The position numbers were made by a program, and so were the translations under genes. A stretch of DNA of 64,000 nucleotides from Polaromonas jejuensis NBRC 106434. Its GTDB lineage: Bacteria; Pseudomonadota; Gammaproteobacteria; Burkholderiales; Burkholderiaceae_C. Below the pieces are notes generated by a model. The model did no database searches. It was given only the letters and a program-made list of their open reading frames with translations, and was not told where the DNA came from. The stretch spans positions 1-64,000 of the forward strand of contig NZ_BCYO01000012.1 in assembly GCF_001598235.1 (NCBI RefSeq). Reading direction: 5' to 3'. Below, in pieces: positions 18,018 through 26,803 of this stretch (position 1 is its first letter; each line of letters starts with the position of its first letter).

Positions 18018-21000
18018 AAAGCCGGCTCAGCCCCAGGGTGAAGTAGAACGTCGCGCCCTTGCCCGGGGCGGATTCGGACCAGATCCGGCCGCCGTGCCGC
18101 TCAATAATCCGGTGCACCGTGGCCAGCCCTATCCCGGTGCCGGCGAATTCAGACTGTGAATGCAGGCGCTGGAAGGGTCCGAACAGCTTTTCGGCATAGG
18201 CCATGTCAAAGCCCGCGCCGTTGTCCCGGACGAAAAAAATCGTTTCGCCGGCGCTGCCCGTTTCATGCGCCAGGCTGATCTCGGCACAGTCCTGCCCGGC
18301 GCTGAATTTCCAGGCATTGCCCAGCAGGTTGTCGAGCACCAGATGGAGCAGCCGCGGATCGCCTTGCGCCACCAGTCCGGCCTCGACATGCAGCCTGACC
18401 AACCGGCCGGGCTCGCGCTCCTGGTAGGCGCTCAGCAGGGCTGCGGCCTGCGCGCTGAGGTCTACCGGCTCCCAGCGCAGACTGGAGCGCGAGACTTGCG
18501 CCAGCGAGAGCATGGCGTCAATCAGCTCGCCCATTTGCGACACCCCGGCGCGTATGCGCGCGAGGTAATGCCGGCCGCGCTCCACCAGCGGACCCGGGTC
18601 GGCCTTGGCCATGGTCTTTTCAAGCAGGTCGCTGAATCCGTCAATGGCGCTGAGCGGCGTGCGCAAATCGTGCGACACCGAATAGGAAAAAGACTCCAGC
18701 TGCTTGTTGGCAAACTCCAGCTGCGCCGTGCGCTGCCTCACCCGCTCTTCGAGGCCGGCGTTGAGGCTCAGGATTTCTTCGTGCGCCCGTTTGCGCTCCC
18801 GAATGTCGGTGTTGATGCTCATCACGCCGTTGACCTGCCCCTGCTCATCACGCACCGCGGTAGACCGCATCTCGACAAACACGACCGAGCCGTCCCGGGC
18901 CAGCTGCTCCCGCTCGCCGGTCCAGTCATTGCCCAGGGTCTGGCGCATGGCGGCGGTGAGCTCCTGCGGATCGCGGTACATCGCCTCCGCCATGGTTTTG
19001 CCCAGCACCTCTTCGGCCGTCCAGCCGTACAGGCGCTCGGCGCCGCGATTCCAGAAACGCAGGGTGCCGTCCAGGTTGCGCACCATGATGGCGTCCTGGG
19101 CCCGGTCGAGCAGCGAAGCCTGTTCACCCAGCTTGATGGCCGCAAGACGCGCCGCCTCCCGGCTCCGGTGGCGCTCGCCCCGGGCGCGCAGGCTGCTGAT
19201 GCCAAACGCCAGGTTGTCGGCAAGCTCCTGCAGGAGCTTGACTTCATCGGCATGGAAATGCTGCATTTCCCCCGCGTAAAGATACAGCACGCCAAAGCTG
19301 CTGGAGCCCTCGCGCAAGGGCAGACAGATGGCACGCCGGAAGCCCCGCTGCAGGGCCAGCTCGGGCCGGTGAAAATGGCGGTCGCCGCGGCTGACGTCGC
19401 CGATATGCTGTGGCTCGCCAGTGCGAATGGCTCGCCCCGCCGGGCCCAGGCCGGTCTCGGGATCTTCCCGCCAGCTCAACTGGAGGGCCGCCAGGTAGCC
19501 TCGCTCGTCGCCCGCATGGGCCATGGGCTCGATGCTCTTGCGCGCATCGTCCCGCGCATAACCGACCCAGGCCAGGCGATAGCCCCCCACCTCAACGGCC
19601 ACACGGCAAACTTCGGCCAGCAGGCGGGCTTCGTCTTCCATGCGGTTCATCGCCATGCTGGAGCGGCTCAGCATTTGCAGGGCCCTATGGGTGCGGACCA
19701 GCGCCGCCTCGGCGCGCGCGCGCTCCAGCGCAATGCGGGCCAGGCGCGTCGCGGTGGCGATCAGCGCCAGATCCCTGGCCTCGGGCTTGCCGGGATGGCG
19801 GCGGTACATCGCGAACGTGGCCAGCACTTCGCCGTCGCCGGCTATCACGGGGGCGGACCAGCAGGCGCGCAGATCGTGTTCTCTGAGCAGTTCCCGGTCA
19901 TCCCGCATCAGGGGATCGCACTCGCTGTCTTCAACCACCACTGGCGCCTTGCGGAACGCGGCCGTGCCGCAGGCGCCCGCACCATCGCCAATCGGCAACC
20001 CGTCAAGCGCCTGGACAATACGCTCCGGCAGGCTGGGCGCTGCACCATGGCGCAATTGCTGCCCGTCCACCAGCAGGATCGAACACAGATTGAGCGGCGT
20101 GCTTTGTTCTATCAGCCGCCCAATGGCGTCAAGGGACTGCGACAAGGGCCCACCGCCCGCAATCAAGGTCAGCACCTGCTCCTGCGCCAGGGCAAAACTT
20201 TCTGCCGCCTTGCGCTCGGTGATGTCATTGAAGACCGCCACGCCTCCGAGCACCTGCTGGTCGGCATCGCGCAACGGCCGGGTACTCATGCTCAAAATCC
20301 GGTCTTCGGCGCCGGGCCGGCAGAGCAGCACCTCCTGGTTATCGATGCGGGTGCCGCGCAGGGCCTTTTGCAGGGGCCGGGCCGAACCCGGATGAAGAGG
20401 GCTTCCGTCCAGCCTGCGCAGTTCATGGTTCCCGCGCCAGTCCTCCAGCAATGAGCCGATCTCGGGGGCGACATAGAGCTGGCGGGCGCTGGCGTTGAAC
20501 AGCTGAATGCGCCCCTCGGCGTCGGTGGCGATCACGCCTTCGCTCATGCTGTTGAGGATCAGGTCCAGCCACGCCTGCTCCTTGCAGGCATGGCGCAGGG
20601 CCGCATCCAGCTCGTCCTGCCGCGCCTGCAGGGACCCGGCCATGCGGTTGAAGGACCGCCCGATCTCGCCGAATTCGCCCTGGTACAAGGGACCCAGCCT
20701 GATGCGCGCCGCCAGATTGCCCGCGGCGACCTCGTTGGCCTCTTTCAAAATCGCCCTGGCGGGATTGACGATCAGGCGGTTACCCATCCACCAGGCGCAG
20801 GCCACGCCAAACAGCATCATGCCCAGCAGGGCCAGCAACTCAATGGCCAGGGTGTCGCGGCTTTGCGCAGCCACCAGCTCGTGCGGCATGCGGAGGGCCG
20901 CAAACAGCCCCTGGCCTTCACCGCCCGGGACCGGCGCAAAGGCGTAGATGCGTTGAACCGCCTCGGCGTCTTCGGCATTCAGTACGCCCGGCTGCCGCAT

Positions 21001-21690
21001 TTGCACGGCCCGCTGCACGGCCGCGTCCGGATGCGGCCGGCCCAGCCAGGAGGGTTGCGCGGGGTGAGCGGCCAGCACCGTGCCCTGGCCGTCCAGCACG
21101 GCCAGGTCCAGGCCCGGCAGGCTGATGGGCAGACTCCCCAGGGGGGTGCTCAACCCCGGGAGCCCCAGCACGGCAAATGCCACCCCGCCCAATTGACCGG
21201 CAGGGTTGTGCACCGGCACGGCAAAGCCGAGTCCGGGCAGCCCACTGCGAGGCTCGGCGGCATACCGGCCGACCGCAAAACTTCGCCCCTCCAGCACCTG
21301 CCGGAAATAAAGCCTGTCCCCGACCTGGGCCTGGCGGCCTATTCCGCGCGCATCGCAGACCAATTGACCGTCCAGCCCGGCCACGCCCAGATTAGTGAAC
21401 TCAGGGTGCTCCGCGAGCAGGTTTTTCAGATGCTGCCCGCACAAAGCCGGGGCTACGCTCTTGACATAAGTCGCGCTGGCGACGCCATTGAGGAGTTCGT
21501 GGGTCATGTCCACCAGCCGCTGCTGGTGCGCCGCCACCAGCAGGGCCTGCGACTGGAGGCTGGACTCCGCCAGCTGAAAAGCGGTTTTCCGGCTTTGCGA
21601 CGCAGAGTAGGCAAGCAGGCCAAATACCGGCAGCAAGGCAAGCAGCACCAGTAAAACCAAACGGGAACGAAGCCCCAGCCAACTCAGCAT
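18016..21690 (-). CDS. Multi-domain sensor histidine kinase (orphan)
   Basis: 1224 aa, with AAGG 7 bases before the ATG. Order of domains: TM1 (about 10-30), a ~250-residue periplasmic sensor of the Cache type, TM2 (about 283-303), HAMP (to ~355), PAS (~370-490), two GAF domains (~500-660 and ~665-835), a second PAS (~850-965), HisKA and HATPase. The phosphorylated His is His1007 in SVSHDLRTPLSAI. ATP-binding boxes are DNLLGNAWKFS, DNGAGFDM and GTGIGLATV. No response regulator or receiver domain is adjacent, so its partner is elsewhere. Divergent from the cytochrome b561/YceI operon across 155 bp, which may be a target. Confidence 0.92.
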   Translation of the reverse strand: MLSWLGLRSRLVLLVLLALLPVFGLLAYSASQSRKTAFQLAESSLQSQALLVAAHQQRLVDMTHELLNGVASATYVKSVAPALCGQHLKNLLAEHPEFTNLGVAGLDGQLVCDARGIGRQAQVGDRLYFRQVLEGRSFAVGRYAAEPRSGLPGLGFAVPVHNPAGQLGGVAFAVLGLPGLSTPLGSLPISLPGLDLAVLDGQGTVLAAHPAQPSWLGRPHPDAAVQRAVQMRQPGVLNAEDAEAVQRIYAFAPVPGGEGQGLFAALRMPHELVAAQSRDTLAIELLALLGMMLFGVACAWWMGNRLIVNPARAILKEANEVAAGNLAARIRLGPLYQGEFGEIGRSFNRMAGSLQARQDELDAALRHACKEQAWLDLILNSMSEGVIATDAEGRIQLFNASARQLYVAPEIGSLLEDWRGNHELRRLDGSPLHPGSARPLQKALRGTRIDNQEVLLCRPGAEDRILSMSTRPLRDADQQVLGGVAVFNDITERKAAESFALAQEQVLTLIAGGGPLSQSLDAIGRLIEQSTPLNLCSILLVDGQQLRHGAAPSLPERIVQALDGLPIGDGAGACGTAAFRKAPVVVEDSECDPLMRDDRELLREHDLRACWSAPVIAGDGEVLATFAMYRRHPGKPEARDLALIATATRLARIALERARAEAALVRTHRALQMLSRSSMAMNRMEDEARLLAEVCRVAVEVGGYRLAWVGYARDDARKSIEPMAHAGDERGYLAALQLSWREDPETGLGPAGRAIRTGEPQHIGDVSRGDRHFHRPELALQRGFRRAICLPLREGSSSFGVLYLYAGEMQHFHADEVKLLQELADNLAFGISSLRARGERHRSREAARLAAIKLGEQASLLDRAQDAIMVRNLDGTLRFWNRGAERLYGWTAEEVLGKTMAEAMYRDPQELTAAMRQTLGNDWTGEREQLARDGSVVFVEMRSTAVRDEQGQVNGVMSINTDIRERKRAHEEILSLNAGLEERVRQRTAQLEFANKQLESFSYSVSHDLRTPLSAIDGFSDLLEKTMAKADPGPLVERGRHYLARIRAGVSQMGELIDAMLSLAQVSRSSLRWEPVDLSAQAAALLSAYQEREPGRLVRLHVEAGLVAQGDPRLLHLVLDNLLGNAWKFSAGQDCAEISLAHETGSAGETIFFVRDNGAGFDMAYAEKLFGPFQRLHSQSEFAGTGIGLATVHRIIERHGGRIWSESAPGKGATFYFTLGLSRL

Positions 21691-21845
21691 TTCAAGACCT
21701 TGTGCCTTTCACTGCGATGCAGCGTCATGCACACATCGGCCCGACGGAGGGCGAGGACAGGCACGCATTGTAAATGGGCTTGCCTTGGCCGCAAAAGTGG
21801 AACCACAATGCAGATTGCGGGTCACACAGGCCCCTGGAGAGCAGC

Positions 21846-22391
21846 TTGCAGCCAACCGGTTACACCCGTACCGCCATGATCCTGCACGGGGCCATGGCCC
21901 TGCTCATGGTGGCCGGCTTCTCCCTCGGGCTCTACATGGTGGGCCTGCCGCTCAGTCCCTTCAAGCTGCGCCTTTATTCCTATCACAAGTGGATAGGGGT
22001 CACGGTCGCGGCGCTGCTGCTGCCCCGCATCGTCTGGCGCTGCCTGCATGCGCCGCCGCGCCTGCCCGCCGGCACGCCGGCCTGGGAGCAGGCCGCGGCG
22101 CACGCCAATCATCTGCTGCTGTATCTGCTCATGGCCGCCGTCCCGGTGTCGGGCTGGCTGATGAGTTCGGCCAAGGGCGTCACGACGGTCTTCCTGGGCC
22201 TGTGGCCTCTGCCCGACGCGGTGGCCAGAAACGAAGCCCTGGGAAGCTTGCTGGAAGCGCTGCACCGCCTCCTGAACTATGCCCTGCTGGGCCTGGTGGG
22301 CCTGCATGTGGCGGCCGCGCTCAAGCACCAGTTCATAGACCGCGACGGCCTGCTGGGCCGGATGTTCCGGCTCACCGGGGGCGACGCATGA
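21846..22391 (+). CDS. Cytochrome b561-family protein
   Basis: 181 aa starting at a TTG (21846), which has GGAGA 6 bases upstream and gives the family-typical opening QPTGYTRTAMILHG. The longer frame from 21774 adds unrelated residues. Four transmembrane segments are visible. Conserved histidines for two b hemes occur in ILHGAM, SYHKWIG, HANHLL and GLHVAAALKH. It is expected to move electrons across the inner membrane between quinols and periplasmic partners. It overlaps the following YceI gene by 4 bp (ATGA). The pairing b561-YceI is known from E. coli yceJ-yceI. Confidence 0.88.
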   Translation: MQPTGYTRTAMILHGAMALLMVAGFSLGLYMVGLPLSPFKLRLYSYHKWIGVTVAALLLPRIVWRCLHAPPRLPAGTPAWEQAAAHANHLLLYLLMAAVPVSGWLMSSAKGVTTVFLGLWPLPDAVARNEALGSLLEALHRLLNYALLGLVGLHVAAALKHQFIDRDGLLGRMFRLTGGDA

Positions 22392-22951
22392 AAACCCCTG
22401 CCCCCCTTGCCCTGGTCCTGCCCTGGCTGTTGCTGCCGGGGACAGGCGTGCAGGCCACCGAATACCGGCAGATGGACCGGACCGGCAGCTACATCCATTT
22501 CACCTCGCGGCAAATGGGCGTTCCGGTGGATGGCGAGTTCCGCAGCTTTGACGCCAGCCTGGCCTTCAACCCCGAGGCGCCGGCCCAGGCCAGGGGCCAG
22601 CTGCGCATCGCCCTGTCCAGCATAGACACCGGCCTGCGGGAGGCCAACGAGGAGGCCGTGGGCGCGCAATGGTTCGACGTCAAGCGCCATCCCGAGGCCC
22701 GGTTCGAGCTGCGCCAGATCCAGCCCCTGGGCACGGGCCGCTTCCAGGTCAGCGGCGTGATGAGCATCAAGGGCAGCAGCCAGCCCATGGCCTTCGGCAC
22801 GCTGCTCAAGGCCAGCGGCAGGCAGGCCGTGATGGAGGGCAGTTTTGTGCTCAAGCGCCTGGATTTCAAGGTCGGCGAAGGCCTGTGGGGCGATGTCGGC
22901 GTGGTGGCCAACGAGGTCACGGTGCAGTTTCATCTGGTGCTGAGCCCGTAG
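22388..22951 (+). CDS. YceI-family periplasmic protein 1
   Basis: 187 aa with a signal peptide (MKTPAPLALVLPWLLLPGTG, cleavage near residue 24). The lipocalin-like YceI fold is indicated by YIHFTSRQMGVPVDGEFRSF, SSIDTG, and VSGVMSIKGSSQPM. Members bind isoprenoid-type lipids such as ubiquinone precursors in a hydrophobic barrel. The start codon overlaps the cytochrome b561 stop by 4 bp, implying coupled translation. It is followed 25 bp later by a second YceI gene. Confidence 0.87.
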   Translation: MKTPAPLALVLPWLLLPGTGVQATEYRQMDRTGSYIHFTSRQMGVPVDGEFRSFDASLAFNPEAPAQARGQLRIALSSIDTGLREANEEAVGAQWFDVKRHPEARFELRQIQPLGTGRFQVSGVMSIKGSSQPMAFGTLLKASGRQAVMEGSFVLKRLDFKVGEGLWGDVGVVANEVTVQFHLVLSP

Positions 22952-22976
22952 GCGGGGCGAACAACAGGAACAAGCC

Positions 22977-23546
22977 ATGAAAAAACAATGCTCAGCCTTG
23001 CTCCTCTGCAGCCTGTCCCTGGGCACGGCACTGGCGGCCGATGTGTACGAATCCGATCCCGATCACACCTTTGCCTTTTTCGAGTTCAACCACATCGGCT
23101 ACAGCTTTCAGCGCGACCGTTTCGACAAGGTGAGCGCCACCGTCAGCCTGGACCTAGCGCAGCGGGTCGGCAGCGTGGAGGTCAGCGTTGATGTCAAGTC
23201 GGTCAGCACCGGCTCCCGCTTTTTCAACCAGATCCTGCAGAGCGAAGCGTTTTTTGACGCCAACCAGTTTCCGCTCATCCGCTTCAAGTCGGAGCGCCTC
23301 AGTTTTGACCTGCTGGACAACGTCACGGCCGCCGAGGGGGACCTGACCATCAAGGGCATCACCAAACCCCTGACCCTGAAAGTGACCCACTTCAAATGCA
23401 TGATGCATCCGCTGCTGCAAAAGCCGGCCTGCGGCCTCAATGCCACCGGAAAGATCAGGCGCAGCGACTTCGCCCTGGCCAAATATGTGCCGCTGATCAG
23501 CGACGAGATCACGCTGTATGTCTCGATGGAGGCCCTCAAACACTGA
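22977..23546 (+). CDS. YceI-family periplasmic protein 2
   Basis: 189 aa, AGGA 8 bases upstream, signal peptide ending AL-AA near residue 20. YceI signatures: SDPDHTFAFFEFNHIGYSFQ, SVDVKSVSTG, GDLTIKGITKPLTLKV. It differs enough from the preceding paralogue to suggest a different ligand. It contains two Cys (CMMHPLLQKPAC) that could form a disulfide across one loop. Third gene of the b561-YceI-YceI operon. Confidence 0.9.
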   Translation: MKKQCSALLLCSLSLGTALAADVYESDPDHTFAFFEFNHIGYSFQRDRFDKVSATVSLDLAQRVGSVEVSVDVKSVSTGSRFFNQILQSEAFFDANQFPLIRFKSERLSFDLLDNVTAAEGDLTIKGITKPLTLKVTHFKCMMHPLLQKPACGLNATGKIRRSDFALAKYVPLISDEITLYVSMEALKH

Positions 23547-23551
23547 AGGCT

Positions 23552-23605
23552 GCAGCACGGCCAGGCGGGGCGGCGACCCGTCGCGTTGAAGTAGAAATGG
23601 AATCA
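23552..23605 (-). repeat. 54-bp repeat ending on a stop codon, copy B
   Basis: 49 of 54 bases match 7350-7403 without gaps. It begins 6 bp after the YceI stop, and its last three plus-strand bases (23603-23605) are the TGA stop of the minus-strand argP-like gene. Like copy A, it separates convergent genes. Confidence 0.8.
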
Positions 23606-24517
23606 GGTCAACAGTGAGCGTGCCGAAGATTGCTTGAGCGCCGCCGTCAGCGCGTCCAGCACTTCGGACTCCAGGTTCCAGCAATGCCAGTACAGCTGCA
23701 CCGGCAGGACGCAGGCCGGCGCCAGATTGAGCAAGCGGCCCTCGTCAACCAGGGGCTGGACCAGCACCCGGGGCACCACGCTGGCGCCCCACCCGGCAAG
23801 GACGGCACGCACCTGGCCTTCGGACGAAGGCACAAACAGCTGGTTGAGCGTCACCCGCTTGAGCCCCACCGCCTTGCCGACAAACTCGCTTTGCAGATCA
23901 TCCTTGCGGTTGAAGGCCACAAAAGGCAGCTCGCGGAAGTTGTGCGCCGTCAGCACGGCCGAAGCCAGCCGGTCCGCCACCAGCGCCGGCGCCGCCACCG
24001 CGACATACTCCATGGCGCCCAGGGCCACCACCTTGCAGCCGCGCAGGGCCTGCTTGAGCGTGGTCACGCAGCCCAGCACCTGGCCTTCACGCAGCCACTC
24101 ATGGGTGAAATCCTGGTCGTCGGCAATGATCTCCAGCGGCAGGCCTTGCTGCGCCAGTCCGGTCAGGGCCGGCATGGCCCAGGTGGCGATGCTGTCGGCA
24201 TTGATGGCGATCGAGATGCGCTCGTCCTCCCTAACCCCGCCCAGAGAACTGGGGGCCAGCTCTTTCAGGTCGCGCTCCAGGTCGACGCGCAGCAGGCGCA
24301 GCATCTTGGTGTGCTTGAGCAGCAATTGCCCGGCGGAAGTGGGCCTGAGCGGCCGGCTGCGCACGATCAGCACGGTGCCGACCTGAGACTCCAGCGCCCG
24401 CAAACGCTGCGACACCGCCGACTGCGTGATCGACAGGCGCCGCGCCGCGCGCTCGAAACCGCCCTCTTCCACAATGGCTGCCAGGCACTCGAGCGCGTCA
24501 GGATCGTAGCTGCTCAT
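23603..24517 (-). CDS. argP: ArgP-type LysR regulator
   Basis: 304 aa. The HTH region (FERAARRLSITQSAVSQRLR) and the effector domain match the ArgP/IciA subfamily: INADSIATWAMPAL, CVTTLKQALRGCKVV, GAMEYVAVAAP and YWHCWNLES near the C-terminus. In E. coli ArgP responds to arginine and lysine and activates the argO exporter. Here it is divergent from a D-amino acid dehydrogenase gene across 105 bp, so control of amino acid catabolism is plausible; that part is inference. Confidence 0.85.
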   Translation of the reverse strand: MSSYDPDALECLAAIVEEGGFERAARRLSITQSAVSQRLRALESQVGTVLIVRSRPLRPTSAGQLLLKHTKMLRLLRVDLERDLKELAPSSLGGVREDERISIAINADSIATWAMPALTGLAQQGLPLEIIADDQDFTHEWLREGQVLGCVTTLKQALRGCKVVALGAMEYVAVAAPALVADRLASAVLTAHNFRELPFVAFNRKDDLQSEFVGKAVGLKRVTLNQLFVPSSEGQVRAVLAGWGASVVPRVLVQPLVDEGRLLNLAPACVLPVQLYWHCWNLESEVLDALTAALKQSSARSLLT

Positions 24518-24622
24518 GCGGGCTCTCCTTGTATTAGCTTTACTGATGATTTCACAAACAGTTTAATTTCTCTATTCATCGCGCGCAACATCCCGCACAC
24601 TGGCCCCTAGAAAGGGACTGCC

Positions 24623-25969
24623 ATGAAAGTTGTTGTTTTGGGCGCGGGCATTATTGGCGTGAGCACCGCCTGGCATCTGCTGGAGCGCGGCCATGAGGTC
24701 ACCATCGTGGACCGGCAACCCGACGCGGCGCAGGAAACCAGCTTTGCCAACGCCGCCCAGATTTCCGTCAGCTATTGCGAACCCTGGGCCAACCGGGACG
24801 CGCCGCTGAAGGCCCTGAAATGGATGTTCGACAAGCAGGCGCCGCTGCTGTTCCGGCCCCAGCTGGACTGGCAGCAATGGCGCTGGAGCCTGCAGTTCCT
24901 GGGCCAGTGCAATGACGCCGCGTTTGAGCGCAATGTGCAGCAAATCGTGGCGCTCGGGGCATACAGCCACACCGCCCTCAAGGAGGTGGTCAGCGCCACC
25001 GGCATCGAATACAACCGGCTCGAGCGCGGCATTGCGCACTACTACACCGACCAGAAATCGTTTGACACGGCCGGCGACGCGGCCGCCCTGATGCGCAAGT
25101 ATGGCGTGGCGCGCCGCGTGGTCAGCACGGCCGAACTGCTGGCCATAGAGCCCGCCTTCAAGTCCTTTGCCCACCGCATCGTCGGCGGCACCTACACCGC
25201 CAGCGACGAAAGCGGCGATGCCCGCACCTTCACGCAGGCGCTGGCCCGGCGCTGCGCCGAACGCGGTGCCCGCTTTCTGTACAACCACGATATCGAGCGC
25301 CTGGAGCAAGTCGGAGGCGCTATTGAATCAATAGCTGTCCGCGCCCGTGCTGAAAGGGCTGGAGACCAAAATCAAGCCCCACTCACGCGCCTGAAGGCGG
25401 ACCAGGTGGTGGTGGCCTGCGGTTCGTACAGCGCACCGCTGCTGCGCAGCGTCGGCGTCAACCTGCCGATTTACCCGGGCAAGGGCTACAGCGCGACCTT
25501 CAAGCTGCTGCAGCCCGAGCTCGCCCCCTTCGTCAGCACCATTGACGACGAGGTCAAGTGCGCCATGAGCCGGCTCGGCAACACCCTGCGCGTGGCCGGC
25601 ACCATAGAGATAGGCGGCTACAACCTGTCGCTGGACACGCCGCTGGCCAGGGCCCGCTGCAAGATGCTGGCCGAGCGCATTGAAAGCGTGCTGCCTGGCG
25701 TCTGCGACACCCGGCTCGAAGAAGAAGGCGGCACGCCCAATTTCTGGACCGGCCTCAGGCCCGCCACGCCGACCAACATCCCCTACATCGGCCGCACGAA
25801 AGTCGGCCGCCTGTGGGTCAACGCCGGCCATGGCACCCTGGGCTGGACCCATGGCGCTGGCTCGGGCAAGGCCATGGCCGAGCTGATCAGCGGCGAAACC
25901 CCGGCCATGAACTTCGGTTTTTACGGGATAGACCGCCCCCAGGGCCGGCTGAAAATCCAGGCCGCCTGA
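24623..25969 (+). CDS. dadA: D-amino acid dehydrogenase (FAD)
   Basis: 448 aa. The FAD-binding GAGIIG motif is at residues 7-12 with an acidic end of strand 2 (VTIVDRQ). Family markers follow: ETSFANAAQIS, FAHRIVGGTYTASDESGDA, GKGYSATF and a C-terminal GHGTLGWTHG. It oxidises D-amino acids to 2-oxo acids, passing electrons to the respiratory chain. E. coli DadA has 432 residues. The extra length lies at about residues 233-252 (AIESIAVRARAERAGD and following), encoded exactly by a palindromic repeat element inserted in frame at 25319-25378. The site is a surface-type linker before the conserved DQVVVACGSYS strand, so activity may be kept. Confidence 0.9.
   Translation: MKVVVLGAGIIGVSTAWHLLERGHEVTIVDRQPDAAQETSFANAAQISVSYCEPWANRDAPLKALKWMFDKQAPLLFRPQLDWQQWRWSLQFLGQCNDAAFERNVQQIVALGAYSHTALKEVVSATGIEYNRLERGIAHYYTDQKSFDTAGDAAALMRKYGVARRVVSTAELLAIEPAFKSFAHRIVGGTYTASDESGDARTFTQALARRCAERGARFLYNHDIERLEQVGGAIESIAVRARAERAGDQNQAPLTRLKADQVVVACGSYSAPLLRSVGVNLPIYPGKGYSATFKLLQPELAPFVSTIDDEVKCAMSRLGNTLRVAGTIEIGGYNLSLDTPLARARCKMLAERIESVLPGVCDTRLEEEGGTPNFWTGLRPATPTNIPYIGRTKVGRLWVNAGHGTLGWTHGAGSGKAMAELISGETPAMNFGFYGIDRPQGRLKIQAA
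25319..25378 (+). repeat. Palindromic element inside dadA, in frame
   Basis: Begins GCTATTGAATCAATAGC and continues with the conserved GAAAGGGCTGGAGACC and AAAATCAAG parts. Its 60 bp form 20 codons within dadA (residues 233-252) with no stop. The same frame is used by the copy in acetoacetyl-CoA synthetase. Confidence 0.8.
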
Positions 25970-25978
25970 GGGGCTTGC

Positions 25979-26392
25979 TCAGACGACCGGCCCGGCCGGG
26001 CCCTTCAGCTCCACGGTATTGCCCTCGGGGTCCTCGAGGTAGATAGACGGCCCCTCGCCTTCGGCGCCGTAGCGGGACGCCACCGGGCCGGCCGTCACGC
26101 CCGCAGCCGCCAGATGCCTATGGATCGCCCCGGCATCGAAGGGCTCGACGCGAAAGCAAAAATGATCCACGTTGCGCCCTTGCCTGCCGGGCGCCGCACC
26201 GCCGGCGCGCCCGAGCGGGCCGTCCACCGGCACCAGGTCCAGCAGCGAACGCCCGGCGCGCAGCTGCACCAGGCCGATCTCGTCCTGCCGGCGCTCCAGC
26301 GTGCAACCCAGCACCGCCGTGTAAAAGCGCAGCATGCGCGGCAAGTCCACCACGCGAAGGACGATGTGATCAATCTCGCGAATCTGGATCAT
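25979..26392 (-). CDS. VOC (glyoxalase-fold) family protein
   Basis: 137 aa from the ATG at 26392 (MIQIREIDHIVLRV); longer frames upstream have no similarity and run through a repeat. Two beta-alpha-beta-beta-beta modules are visible, with metal-ligand type positions at His9 (DHIVL), His in NVDHFCFRV and Glu in EGNTVELKGP. This fits a metal-dependent vicinal oxygen chelate enzyme such as a glyoxalase, dioxygenase or isomerase. The substrate is not evident. Convergent with dadA, only 9 bp apart. Confidence 0.82.
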   Translation of the reverse strand: MIQIREIDHIVLRVVDLPRMLRFYTAVLGCTLERRQDEIGLVQLRAGRSLLDLVPVDGPLGRAGGAAPGRQGRNVDHFCFRVEPFDAGAIHRHLAAAGVTAGPVASRYGAEGEGPSIYLEDPEGNTVELKGPAGPVV

Positions 26393-26525
26393 GGTGAAAG
26401 GCGGCTCCGCGCATGAAGGGGAATGAAGGCCAATAATTCTGGCATGTCGCGGCCTTTTTGAGCGCCTGAGGCAAGCCCGGCGCGCTCGCCGGACCGCGCC
26501 GCAGATCATCCCGCAGCGGCAGATT

Positions 26526-26580
26526 GCTATTACTTTGATAGCCATTTACGACCACTTCATAAGGCAAAGCGCCTCTTTTC
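26526..26580 (+). repeat. Palindromic element, copy 5 (intergenic)
   Basis: GCTATTACTTTGATAGC followed by CATTTACGACC and GGCAAAGCGCC then a T-rich end, the standard order of parts. Located between the VOC gene and the RpiR operon. Confidence 0.75.
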
Positions 26581-26747
26581 ACCCTCGATCCAGCCATCCG
26601 GAAGCGGCGCCGGCAAGGCGCGCGCCAACACCCCAGGACGGCCCTCATCGCCCCAAAAAACCCTGCCGCAGCAGGCGCCATCCGCTGGTTAGTACCTACA
26701 TCCCGTGTCGGATAAACCGCCAAAATGATTAAATATTTCGCTATCAT

Positions 26748-26768
26748 GAATTACTTTGTAAATTTTTA
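26748..26768. promoter_or_regulatory. Candidate RpiR operator
   Basis: ATTAC-TTT-GTAAA at about 26750-26762 is a short imperfect inverted repeat within the AT-rich region about 45 bp before the RpiR start. Autoregulation by an RpiR protein would place a site here. The evidence is position and symmetry only. Confidence 0.3.
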
Positions 26769-26803
26769 TACATTGCAATTTCCTTAACCCTGTTCAACAA
26801 GCC

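Larger units (their letters stand above)
26393..26803. other. Divergent VOC/RpiR intergenic region
   Basis: This 411-bp region contains a palindromic element (26526-26580), then GC-rich sequence, then an AT-rich stretch from about 26715 to 26790 that probably holds the RpiR operon promoter. No convincing gene is present. Confidence 0.6.

Noticed and set aside
18160..20454. 764-codon plus-strand frame within the sensor kinase
   Set aside because: Shadow of the kinase gene; no recognisable domains or start signals.
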